Shown here: one piece after another, positions 1 to 5,558 of the stretch
Numbering within the stretch: the first letter of the stretch is position 1
Layout of the letters: each line of letters begins with the position of its first letter
Assembly (NCBI GenBank): GCA_017883105.1
Contig: JADGOF010000108.1
Location: 1 to 7,216 of the forward strand
DNA: 7,216 bases
Direction: 5' to 3'
Source of the DNA: Acidimicrobiales bacterium
Lineage (GTDB): Bacteria; Actinomycetota; Acidimicrobiia; Acidimicrobiales; RAAP-2
The notes under the pieces: model-generated
What the model was told of the DNA's origin: nothing
The model's input: only the letters and a program-made list of their open reading frames with translations
The model's database searches: none
Made by a program: the position numbers and the translations under genes

Positions 1-1260
1 CGGACGGTCCCAACCGTCGAGACGGGGGAAGGAGCGGCCGTTGCGGACCCGGTTGCACAGTCCGTTCTCGACCACCCAGAACGGGAGGCCCGGGGCGAGA
101 GCTTGCTGGACGCCCAGCCACCGTGTCAGGCCATCCGGATCCGGCGGATCGTCCCAGAGGGCACGGGTGGGGAACGGGTTCCTGCCCCCGGCCGTACGGT
201 GGCCGGGAAGCCGGAAGTGCCGGGCCACCATCGGGTCGTAGAAGTCGAGGCCGAGCACGTCGAGCGTGCGCTCGTGGGGGCTGGCGTAGACCGCGTCGAC
301 CACCCGGCGAGGAAGCCGCACCTGCCGGGTGGTGGCCCGGCGGCCGTAGGGCGACCGGGCCGCGCTCACGCTCCGAAGGAGACGCTCGGCGGTCCCGTTC
401 GGAGGAAGCAGGGAGTCGTGCTGCCTCCGCCGCTCGTCGAGCCACTGGTCGACGTCATGTCGCTCCACCCCTGCGCTCCGGCAGAGGAGCAGATCGGTCA
501 GTAGACGGTCCTCCTCGTAGATGCTCAAGCAGGTGTTGTTGGTGGTGACCACGGCATCGTCCCGCACCCGGTGGATGACCTCGTAACCCAGGACGTGCGC
601 GGTCAGCAGGTTGTCGGTGGCAATGGTCACGTCGTCGAAGGAGAGCGATCGGCCCGGGGGGAACATGCCGAGGAACCACGACCCGAGGGTCAGTGCGTTG
701 ATCTCGTTGACGGTGACCCAGGTGCGGACCGTGCCGGCCAACGCACCGACCACCACCTCCACCCAGGACCGGTAGCGATCCGGTGCGTCCGGCCGGAGCC
801 AGAAGTCCTCCCCCAGCCACGCCGGATGGGTGAAGTGGTGGAGGGTGACCAGCGGCTCCATGCCGCGAGCCACGCAGCCGTCGACGATCCGGGCGTACCC
901 GTCAAGAGCGGCTTGGTCCCTCCCCCGCTCGTCGGGGAACACCCGGGCCCACTCCACCCCCAGCCGAAAGCTGTTGCATCCGATGGCGGCGGCCCGGTCC
1001 AGCGCCTCTTCGGGGCGGTCCCAGAAGCCCACGGCATTCCCCGACGGCTCCACCCGGCCCACCTGTTCCCAGGCCAACCAGTTGTTGGCCGGTTGACCGG
1101 GCCCGTTGAAGCCCCCCTCGACCTGGAAACCCGCCGTGGCCACGCCGAACAAGAAGTCCGCCGGGAGGGAGCCACCTCCCGCCTGGGGGATCGCCCGTGG
1201 CTCACTCTGTGGAGACCGTGGCTCAGTCTGTGGAGACCGTGGCTCAGTCTGTGGAGACAC
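1..1260 (-). CDS. Glycoside hydrolase family 1 (beta-glycosidase-like), C-terminus cut by window edge
   Basis: The reverse strand is open for 420 codons from a GTG at 1260 to base 1, so the C-terminus is missing. The order of motifs is that of the GH1 TIM barrel. FLFGVATAGFQVEGG at residues 36-50 holds the glycone-binding Gln46. GVEWARVFP is at 101-109, and LHHFTHPAWL at 140-149 holds the sugar-binding His. WVTVNEIN at 181-188 has Glu186 as acid/base, and WVVENG at 395-400 has Glu398 as nucleophile. Retaining hydrolysis of a beta-glycoside is therefore likely; the substrate cannot be read. GH1 enzymes are usually about 450 residues, so only a short tail should be missing. The GTG is chosen because GGAAAGG lies eight bases upstream and there is no other start before the barrel. 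Residues 2-22 are three SPQ(T/S)EPR heptads. No signal peptide is seen, so the enzyme is probably cytoplasmic. The acid/base motif has Ile where most members have Pro. The gene diverges from the thiolase-like gene. Confidence 0.9.
   Translation of the reverse strand, partial: MSPQTEPRSPQTEPRSPQSEPRAIPQAGGGSLPADFLFGVATAGFQVEGGFNGPGQPANNWLAWEQVGRVEPSGNAVGFWDRPEEALDRAAAIGCNSFRLGVEWARVFPDERGRDQAALDGYARIVDGCVARGMEPLVTLHHFTHPAWLGEDFWLRPDAPDRYRSWVEVVVGALAGTVRTWVTVNEINALTLGSWFLGMFPPGRSLSFDDVTIATDNLLTAHVLGYEVIHRVRDDAVVTTNNTCLSIYEEDRLLTDLLLCRSAGVERHDVDQWLDERRRQHDSLLPPNGTAERLLRSVSAARSPYGRRATTRQVRLPRRVVDAVYASPHERTLDVLGLDFYDPMVARHFRLPGHRTAGGRNPFPTRALWDDPPDPDGLTRWLGVQQALAPGLPFWVVENGLCNRVRNGRSFPRLDGWDRP
1197..1259 (-). 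repeat. Three tandem 21-bp repeats inside the GH1 N-terminus
   Basis: Three contiguous 21-bp units (1197-1217, 1218-1238, 1239-1259) differ by only one or two bases. Because 21 is a multiple of three they stay in frame and encode SPQTEPR, SPQTEPR and SPQSEPR directly after the GTG start. The near-identity suggests recent slippage or duplication. The segment precedes the first barrel strand and is probably a disordered tail. Confidence 0.93.
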
Positions 1261-1418
1261 CGTTGCAACCTTTCCGTGAGCGAGGGCTCGTCGCACCGGC
1301 CACGTCGGGCGGGGATGAACTATCGGATGCTGCTGGAAGGCGATGGTAGCTTGCGCTCCCAAGGACACCCCTGTCCACCGGCACGTTGACCATTCCTCTC
1401 GATGACCCCCTCCCTCCG
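1261..1418. promoter_or_regulatory. Divergent intergenic region with a 14-bp dyad
   Basis: This region separates the GH1 gene (minus) from the thiolase-like gene (plus) and must hold both promoters. On the plus strand TAGCTT at 1347-1352 fits the actinobacterial -10 pattern TAnnnT. On the minus strand TACCAT (1349 to 1344) does the same. Neither has a recognisable -35 at the right distance. A perfect inverted repeat, GGACA-CCCC-TGTCC, occupies 1363-1376 just after the plus-strand -10 candidate and could be an operator. AAGGA at 1361-1365 lies too far from either thiolase start to be a clear ribosome-binding site. All of this is pattern-based. Confidence 0.35.
1269..1275 (-). promoter_or_regulatory. 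Ribosome-binding site of the GH1 gene
   Basis: The reverse strand reads GGAAAGG here, followed by eight bases and then the GTG start. This is what fixes the start upstream of the heptad repeats. The open frame itself continues further 5' with other GTG codons (for example at 1296) that lack such a site. Confidence 0.6.
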
Positions 1419-2972
1419 ATGACCGCGCCGATCGGCGATCCCGAACGCATTCCCGTCGTCATCGCCTCGGGTCAGTCCATCGAGCGCACCCAGATGGTGA
1501 ACCCGGTCGACCTGATGGAACGGGCCACCGAGGCGGCACTCTCCGCGGTTCGGGGCCTCCGCTCGCAGGTCGATCGGCTGTCGGTGGTGGACGTCATGAC
1601 CCGCACCGGGCCGGCTCCGGCCAGCGAACTGGCCCGCCGACTGGGCATCGACGGTGCGGTCTGCGAGGTGACCACCGTCGGGGGGAACACGCCCCAGTGG
1701 CTGGTCAACCGGGCCGCCTCCGACATCGCAGGCGGCGCCCTTTCGGTGACGGTGATCGCCGGGGCCGAGGCGATCCGCTCGTCACGCGCCCGACGGGCGG
1801 CAGGCATGGAACGCGACCTCGGGGTGCCCGGTCTCCCGCCCGATCCGGTGGTGGGCGACGATCGCCCGGGGGTGGGGCCGGCCGAGTCGGCCATCGGGTT
1901 GCTGGTGCCGGTCCACATCTACCCCATGTTCGAGAGCGTGGTGGCCGCTCGGGCCGGCCATGATGCCCCCACCCACCGCCGGACCCTCGGATCGCTGTTC
2001 GCCCCTTTCACCGACGTGGCCGCGGCCAACCCCTACGCGTGGTTCCCCGAAGCCCGAAACGCCGGGTACATCGCCACCCCCTCGCCCGACAATCGGATCG
2101 TGGCGGAGCCCTATACCAAGCGCATGACGGCCTTCCTCGGATCGGATCAGGGAGCGGCGCTGGTGGTCTGCTCGCTGGCCGCCGCCCAACGGGCCGGAGT
2201 GACCGACCGGGCGGTGTTCGTCTGGTCGGGAGCCGAGGCAGTCGACGTCCGTTTCCCCGCCGCCCGCCCCGACCCCGGGCGCTCGCCGGCCATCGCCGCC
2301 GCGGGAGCGGCGCTCTTCGCCGCCGCCTCGATCGCCGCCGGCCCCGACGGGGCAACCGGGATCGACGATATCGAGATGCTCGATCTCTACTCGTGCTTCC
2401 CCTCCGCCGTGGAGCTGGCCATCGAGGCCCTCGGTATCGCCCCTGACGACTCCCGTGGGCTGACGGTCACCGGTGGGCTCCCCTACTTCGGGGGGCCGGG
2501 CAACAACTACACCACCCACGCCATCGCCACCGTGACGGACCGCCTCCGCCAGTCGGGCGGAGGCGGACCGGACGGATCCGGTCCCCGCCTGGGGATGGCC
2601 ACCGGGCTCGGCTGGTTCGTCACCAAGCACGCCCTCGGGATTTACGGGGCCACGCCCCCTCCCGGCGGCTTCCGACGCGGCGACACCACCAAGGCCCAGG
2701 CCACCATCGATGCCACCGCCGTCGACGTGGCCCTCGAGGTCGACACACCCACCACGGCGACCGTGGTGGCAGCAACCGTCATCCGGGAAGGCGAGGGGGT
2801 GGCCGCCGGCGCACCGCTGATCGCCCGTCTACCCGATGGCCGGCACATGGCCGTTGCGCCGGCCAATGACGAGGTCATCGCCGCCATGGGGGCACTCGAC
2901 GTCCCTGGCCTGGTCGGCACCCCGGTGGTCGTCGAGGCAGGATCGGCGCGCTACCGTCTGCCCACACGTTGA
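1419..2972 (+). CDS. Thiolase-superfamily protein (acetyl-CoA acetyltransferase-like) with C-terminal extra domain
   Basis: Encodes 517 residues in the group of about 500-residue 'acetyl-CoA acetyltransferases' related to SCP2 thiolases and common in actinobacteria. Visible in order are IPVVIASGQ near the N-terminus, TTVGGNTPQWLVNRAA around 85-100, DLYSCFPSAVELAIEALG at 322-339, GGLPYFGGPGNNY at 352-364, GLGWFVTKHALGIYG at 396-410, and a beta-rich C-terminal segment of about 90 residues resembling the additional C-terminal domain of this group (TCAD9-type). The segment that carries the nucleophilic Cys in classical thiolases reads NTPQ, and the C-terminal Cys motif is also absent. Ordinary thiolysis or Claisen condensation is therefore doubtful, although CoA-thioester binding is likely. 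The crotonase begins 18 bases downstream, suggesting shared acyl-CoA metabolism. The ATG at 1419 matches the usual distance to the PVVI strand. An in-frame TTG at 1386 would add 11 residues; neither has a clear ribosome-binding site, and an in-frame TAG at 1347 bounds the start. Confidence 0.87.
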   Translation: MTAPIGDPERIPVVIASGQSIERTQMVNPVDLMERATEAALSAVRGLRSQVDRLSVVDVMTRTGPAPASELARRLGIDGAVCEVTTVGGNTPQWLVNRAASDIAGGALSVTVIAGAEAIRSSRARRAAGMERDLGVPGLPPDPVVGDDRPGVGPAESAIGLLVPVHIYPMFESVVAARAGHDAPTHRRTLGSLFAPFTDVAAANPYAWFPEARNAGYIATPSPDNRIVAEPYTKRMTAFLGSDQGAALVVCSLAAAQRAGVTDRAVFVWSGAEAVDVRFPAARPDPGRSPAIAAAGAALFAAASIAAGPDGATGIDDIEMLDLYSCFPSAVELAIEALGIAPDDSRGLTVTGGLPYFGGPGNNYTTHAIATVTDRLRQSGGGGPDGSGPRLGMATGLGWFVTKHALGIYGATPPPGGFRRGDTTKAQATIDATAVDVALEVDTPTTATVVAATVIREGEGVAAGAPLIARLPDGRHMAVAPANDEVIAAMGALDVPGLVGTPVVVEAGSARYRLPTR

Positions 2973-2990
2973 AAACATCAGGAGACCGCC

Positions 2991-3761
2991 ATGTCCGAAC
3001 TGCTCCGTGAACGCCAGGGTCACATTGAGATCCTCACCATCAACCGCCCCGAGGCCCGAAACGCGGTCAACGGCGCCGTGTCCCGGGGCTTCGCCGCCGC
3101 CTTCGACGAGCTCGAGGCGGACGACGACTGCTGGGTGGTTATCGTCACCGGAAGTGGGGACAAGGCGTTCAGCGCCGGTATGGACCTGAAGGCGTTCGCC
3201 GCCGGGGAGGCGGGCGACATCATGGGGACCAAGGGCGGTTTCGGCGGCATCGCCCAGAGGGAGTTCGCCAAGCCGATCATCGCCGCGGTCAACGGCTCCG
3301 CCCTGGCGGGTGGATTTGAGATCATGCTCTCCTGCGACCTGGTGGTTGCCGTCGAGGAGGCCCGGTTCGGAATCCCCGAGGTCAAGCGAGGCCTCATGGC
3401 CGGTGCCGGAGGGCTGATCCGGCTCCCCAAGCGCGTCCCCCCGGCCATCGCTCTGGAGATGGCCTTGACCGGTGAACCGATCGACGCCCGTCGGGCCCTG
3501 GCCCTCGGCCTCATCAACCGGGTGGTCCCGGCGGACGCCTTGATGGACGAGGCCCTCGCCCTGGCCCGCACCATCGCCGAGAACGCCCCCCTGGCCGTGC
3601 GCGCCTCCAAGCGGGTCATGAAGCAGGCCGGCGAACTCCCCGATGCCGACGGCTGGCCCATCAACAACGCGGCCATGCCCGAGGTGTTCTCGTCTTCGGA
3701 CGCCATGGAGGGCTCGATCGCCTTCGCCGAGAAGCGCAGCCCCAACTGGACCGGCAAGTAG
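2991..3761 (+). CDS. Enoyl-CoA hydratase/isomerase (crotonase family)
   Basis: A full-length 256-residue crotonase, likely to hydrate trans-2-enoyl-CoA in fatty-acid or related acyl-CoA degradation in the cytoplasm. The first oxyanion-hole segment is AFSAGMDL (59-66). The second is NGSALAGGFE (101-110). The two glutamates that activate water in classical hydratases (rat Glu144 and Glu164) align with Glu110 and with Glu130 in FGIPEVKRG, and their 20-residue spacing is kept. GAGG follows at 138-141. Both acids being present favours hydratase over the isomerase or hydrolase branches, but chain length and exact substrate cannot be told. Overall it resembles the mycobacterial EchA proteins without matching one I can name. 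AGGAG at 2980-2984 sits six bases before the ATG. It lies 18 bases after the thiolase-like gene and 19 bases before the next one, so the three are probably co-transcribed. Confidence 0.94.
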   Translation: MSELLRERQGHIEILTINRPEARNAVNGAVSRGFAAAFDELEADDDCWVVIVTGSGDKAFSAGMDLKAFAAGEAGDIMGTKGGFGGIAQREFAKPIIAAVNGSALAGGFEIMLSCDLVVAVEEARFGIPEVKRGLMAGAGGLIRLPKRVPPAIALEMALTGEPIDARRALALGLINRVVPADALMDEALALARTIAENAPLAVRASKRVMKQAGELPDADGWPINNAAMPEVFSSSDAMEGSIAFAEKRSPNWTGK

Positions 3762-3780
3762 GAAGCAGGAAGCGGCAGCG

Positions 3781-4221
3781 ATGACCTCGACTCTGTTGAC
3801 AGGCACTGACGTCCGGACCCTGGCCACCGGTCTCGGTGGCTTCCGCGTGATCCTCCACGTGCTCGCCGCCACGGTCTGGGTGGGCGGACAGTTCACCGTG
3901 GCCGGGTTGCTGCCGACGGTCCGGACCTTCGGGGAGGACGCTCCGAAGAAGGTGGGCCAGGCCCTGGCCCGCGTATTGTGGCCGGCATACGCAGTGTTGG
4001 TGATCACCGGGTTCTGGAACATCAGCGCCCTGTCGGTCAAGAACGCGTCCCATACCTGGAACATGGTGCTCGGGATCAAGATCACCGTGGTGGTCATCGC
4101 CGGGGTCGGCGTCTTCCTTCATCAGCTATCCAGCTCGAAGCGGGGCAAAGCCATCTGGGGGGCGATCGGTGCCCTGGCCTCGGTGGCCGCCCTCTGCATG
4201 GGGGTCTTCCTGGCCGGTTGA
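3781..4221 (+). CDS. Small four-helix membrane protein, HemJ/CopD-like
   Basis: Encodes 146 residues with four predicted membrane segments at about 20-45, 60-84, 93-115 and 124-145. The first contains LHVLAATVWVGGQ (25-37), with His26 and Trp33. The third begins LGIKITVVVIAG and ends in FLHQL, giving Lys100 and His114. A His in helix 1 followed by W-x-G, and a Lys plus a His around helix 3, recall both HemJ (protoporphyrinogen oxidase, about 140 residues, four helices) and the CopD copper-resistance domain. The match is one of pattern and size only. The motif YLPRLFVYH that usually follows helix 1 in HemJ is absent (here TVAGLLPTV), so heme binding is unproven. AGGAAG at 3767-3772 lies eight bases before the ATG. 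The gene follows the crotonase by 19 bases. Its transcript may belong to the acyl-CoA genes, although an oxidase cluster lies downstream. Confidence 0.75.
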   Translation: MTSTLLTGTDVRTLATGLGGFRVILHVLAATVWVGGQFTVAGLLPTVRTFGEDAPKKVGQALARVLWPAYAVLVITGFWNISALSVKNASHTWNMVLGIKITVVVIAGVGVFLHQLSSSKRGKAIWGAIGALASVAALCMGVFLAG

Positions 4222-4241
4222 CCCTGGTCACCCATCCAGAG

Positions 4242-4262
4242 CCGGAGGATCGACTGCTCCGG
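4242..4262 (+). terminator. Weak hairpin after the four-helix membrane protein
   Basis: CCGGAG (4242-4247) can pair with CTCCGG (4257-4262) around a nine-base loop, starting 20 bases after the TGA. There is no T-run, and the stem is only six pairs. It may end the thiolase-crotonase transcript, but it could equally be chance in GC-rich DNA. Confidence 0.25.
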
Positions 4263-4291
4263 AAGGCAACTTCGTAGCAAGCCAAGGTGGA

Positions 4292-4304
4292 CAGGTCTAA
4301 CCTG
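4292..4304 (+). promoter_or_regulatory. Possible tatA promoter -10 inside a short inverted repeat
   Basis: TAACCT at 4298-4303 fits TAnnnT, and it overlaps a perfect inverted repeat CAGGT-CTA-ACCTG at 4292-4304. A promoter is plausible because the 112-base gap before tatA is much longer than the gaps upstream. No good -35 hexamer is visible 16-18 bases upstream. Confidence 0.25.
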
Positions 4305-4333
4305 GTGACAGCAGTCGACAAAGGAGACCCGAC

Positions 4334-4621
4334 GTGCATTTCATCCCCCCAGCAGAGATCTTCGGCGTGGACGGCATCATCGTGTTGGTCGTGGTGGTGC
4401 TCGTCGTGTTCGGATCCACCCGGATCCCCAAGATGGCCCGGTCATTGGGTTCGGCGCAGAAGGAGTTCAAGAAGGGCCTCGACGACGGCTCCTCCGAGGA
4501 CGAGCCGTCCACCACATCCACTGCCCAGGCTGCGCCCCCGGTCTCCGTCGCGAACCCGCCGGCCCCGGCCCAGACGACGGTCCAGTCGCCCGGCGACGGA
4601 ACCCCCAGCCCGTCGTCCTAA
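4334..4621 (+). CDS. tatA: Sec-independent translocase subunit TatA
   Basis: Encodes 95 residues with the TatA layout. A short N-terminus is followed by one very hydrophobic helix (about 12-26, with a run of Val), then the hinge FG at 26-27. The amphipathic helix STRIPKMARSLGSAQKEFKKG (28-48) has its conserved Phe at 45. An acidic patch and a Pro/Ala/Ser/Thr-rich disordered tail follow to the end. TatA oligomers form the pathway by which folded twin-arginine proteins cross the cytoplasmic membrane. The text after FG (no GPE before the proline) and the EFKKG segment favour TatA over TatB. The start is GTG with AAGGAG at 4321-4326 and seven bases of spacing. No tatC or tatB is in view. The gene is followed after 43 bases by an unrecognised membrane protein, which may be translationally coupled to it. 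Confidence 0.92.
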   Translation: MHFIPPAEIFGVDGIIVLVVVVLVVFGSTRIPKMARSLGSAQKEFKKGLDDGSSEDEPSTTSTAQAAPPVSVANPPAPAQTTVQSPGDGTPSPSS

Positions 4622-4629
4622 GTAGCAGC

Positions 4630-4656
4630 TCTCCCCCATGCCTATGAGCGGGGAGG
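4630..4656 (+). promoter_or_regulatory. Ribosome-binding site within a hairpin next to the tatA stop
   Basis: GGGGAGG at 4650-4656 is a strong ribosome-binding site eight bases before GTG 4665 and decides that start. Its GGGGAG can pair fully with CTCCCC at 4631-4636, with an added U-G pair at 4630/4656, around a 13-base loop. The stem begins nine bases after the tatA stop, where a terminating ribosome would disturb it. This is the usual arrangement for translational coupling, but that role is inferred. Confidence 0.45.
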
Positions 4657-4664
4657 TCGGGTCC

Positions 4665-5333
4665 GTGTCGTCCCCGACGGAGGCCGCCTCGCGACGTTGG
4701 TTGCCGTTCTGGCTCCTGCAAGTCTCCGAGCTGGTGGTGGCCTTCGTGTTCGTGGACATCTCCATCCACGTCGGCAACGGCGGACTGCTCGTCGGTGCGG
4801 GGGCCGCACTCGCTGCGCTTGCCGTCACCGCACGGGGGCCTCTCGGCATCCTGAGGATCTGCGGGCAACGGCTCCACGTCCATGCGGCTGTGGCTGTGGC
4901 TGTGGCTGTGGCCGTGGCCCCGGTCTTCCCCGCCCTGCGTCCGGATATCGAGGGCATCATCATCATCGAATTCGGGGCGATCGGCCTGATCCGCCTGGCC
5001 ACACTCACCCGGATCTCCGCATCGACTCCGGCTGGCCACAGACGGGTCGGCTCGACCGATCGGGTGATCGACGCCAGCGCCACCGTGGCTGCACCGGCCC
5101 GGCCCGCCTCAACCGGCAGTCAGCAGGAATCGAGGGGTGCCCCCCGCTCGACCGGGGCCACCGCTCGTTGGCTCGGTCGCACGACCGGGGCAGCCGCCGC
5201 CTCCGGAAGACGGGTCGCCGCCCACCACCGGCCTGAAGTAGAGGCTCAGGTGAAGCGCACCATCCGGGGTGCTGGGCGGGTGGCCGGACGGGTGAAGTCC
5301 TCATCCTCGGACCCCGAACGACCGCCCAGCTGA
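4665..5333 (+). CDS. Unrecognised four-helix membrane protein with basic C-terminal tail
   Basis: I do not recognise this protein. From GTG 4665 it has 222 residues. Four hydrophobic segments lie at about 12-34, 39-56, 73-91 and 95-113. They are followed by a roughly 110-residue hydrophilic tail rich in Ala, Arg, Ser and Thr that ends in a strongly basic stretch (EVEAQVKRTIRGAGRVAGRV at 191-210). Between helices 2 and 3, LHVH carries two His. Helix 3 is an almost pure Ala-Val alternation coded by a hexanucleotide repeat. The third-position GC bias and the matched hydrophobic helices argue for a real gene. The start is chosen for GGGGAGG eight bases upstream. An ATG at 4638 in the same frame would add nine residues but has no ribosome-binding site. 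The gene lies between tatA and the cytochrome oxidase genes. The cytosolic basic tail could contact nucleic acid or lipid head groups, but nothing proves this. Confidence 0.72.
   Translation: MSSPTEAASRRWLPFWLLQVSELVVAFVFVDISIHVGNGGLLVGAGAALAALAVTARGPLGILRICGQRLHVHAAVAVAVAVAVAPVFPALRPDIEGIIIIEFGAIGLIRLATLTRISASTPAGHRRVGSTDRVIDASATVAAPARPASTGSQQESRGAPRSTGATARWLGRTTGAAAASGRRVAAHHRPEVEAQVKRTIRGAGRVAGRVKSSSSDPERPPS
4886..4915 (+). repeat. Hexanucleotide repeat coding an Ala-Val helix
   Basis: Four copies of GGCTGT and a fifth reading GGCCGT run without interruption. In the gene's frame they give alternating Ala and Val in the third membrane segment. Six-base units keep the frame, so copy-number change would lengthen or shorten the helix by two residues. 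Confidence 0.9.
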
Positions 5334-5361
5334 CACGCTGAGGGCGGAGAAGGGGAACCCG

Positions 5362-5421
5362 ATGCCCGACTCCCACCTCGTGGCCGGCGGGGTGTTCTCG
5401 TGGGCCACCCGGGAGAGCTGA
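5362..5421 (+). CDS. Possible 19-residue leader or small protein upstream of ctaC
   Basis: An ATG at 5362 opens a 19-codon frame ending in TGA at 5421, preceded by a purine-rich GGAGAAGGGG whose end lies six bases before the ATG. The peptide begins MPDSHLVAGG and has no motif I know. It lies 28 bases after the membrane-protein stop and 137 bases before ctaC. A ribosome-binding site this good in front of so short a frame suggests either a small protein, a leader peptide or the remains of a gene, but it may be chance. Confidence 0.25.
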   Translation: MPDSHLVAGGVFSWATRES

Positions 5422-5423
5422 GA

Positions 5424-5456
5424 GGCCGATCCGGCCCCATCCGCCGATCTTCGGCG
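5424..5456 (+). terminator. Two adjacent GC hairpins upstream of ctaC
   Basis: GGCCG-ATC-CGGCC (5424-5436) is followed five bases later by CGCCGA-TCT-TCGGCG (5442-5456), each with a perfect stem. No T-run follows. Actinobacterial terminators often lack one, so these could close the tatA-membrane protein transcript before the ctaC promoter. They could also be leader structures of a longer transcript. Confidence 0.4.
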
Positions 5457-5518
5457 AGGACCTCCACGGACACCACTGTGAGTAGGGAGTTTGTCCGGCG
5501 AGATTCGGTTCTTCTCTC

Positions 5519-5529
5519 AACTTTAAGTT
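5519..5529. promoter_or_regulatory. AT-rich palindrome over the ctaC -35 region
   Basis: AACTT-T-AAGTT is a perfect 11-base palindrome in DNA that is otherwise strongly GC-rich. If transcription starts at 5559 it spans about -40 to -30, so a bound protein would compete with or touch RNA polymerase. No regulator family can be named from it. Confidence 0.3.
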
Positions 5530-5558
5530 CTGGCCCGGACCCAACTAGTCTCATCGCC
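5523..5558 (+). promoter_or_regulatory. Candidate leaderless ctaC promoter
   Basis: TAGTCT at 5546-5551 fits the -10 pattern TAnnnT and is followed by exactly seven bases and then the GTG at 5559. This is the spacing seen for leaderless transcripts, in which the first transcribed base is the start codon. TTAAGT at 5523-5528, 17 bases upstream of the -10, is a weak -35. No ribosome-binding site precedes the GTG, which fits a leaderless message. Confidence 0.5.

Noticed and set aside
571..1389. A 272-codon plus-strand frame over the GH1 gene, with repeated WRPWLSL
   Set aside because: It is the antisense of the GH1 catalytic sequence, and its repeat is only the 21-bp coding repeat read from the other strand.
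1782..2630. A 282-codon minus-strand frame within the thiolase-like gene
   Set aside because: It is wholly antisense to a well-conserved coding region, and its Gly/Arg/His-rich composition is typical of a shadow frame.
2829..4097. A 422-codon open frame on the minus strand opposite the end of the thiolase-like gene, the crotonase and the start of the membrane protein
   Set aside because: It is antisense to genes with clear family motifs, spans their boundaries, and its translation shows no domain; long shadows are expected in GC-rich DNA.
4219..4230. TGACC-CT-GGTCA palindrome over the stop codon of the four-helix protein
   Set aside because: The two-base loop is too tight for the full stem and the arms are short, so chance is likely.
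4467..5039. A minus-strand frame with a run of alternating His and Ser
   Set aside because: The HS run is the GGCTGT repeat of the membrane-protein gene read backwards, and the frame also overlaps tatA antisense.
5400..5558. An N-terminal extension of ctaC from GTG 5400
   Set aside because: It would run through two hairpins and the candidate promoter and put more than 100 residues before the lipobox; GTG 5559 fits better.
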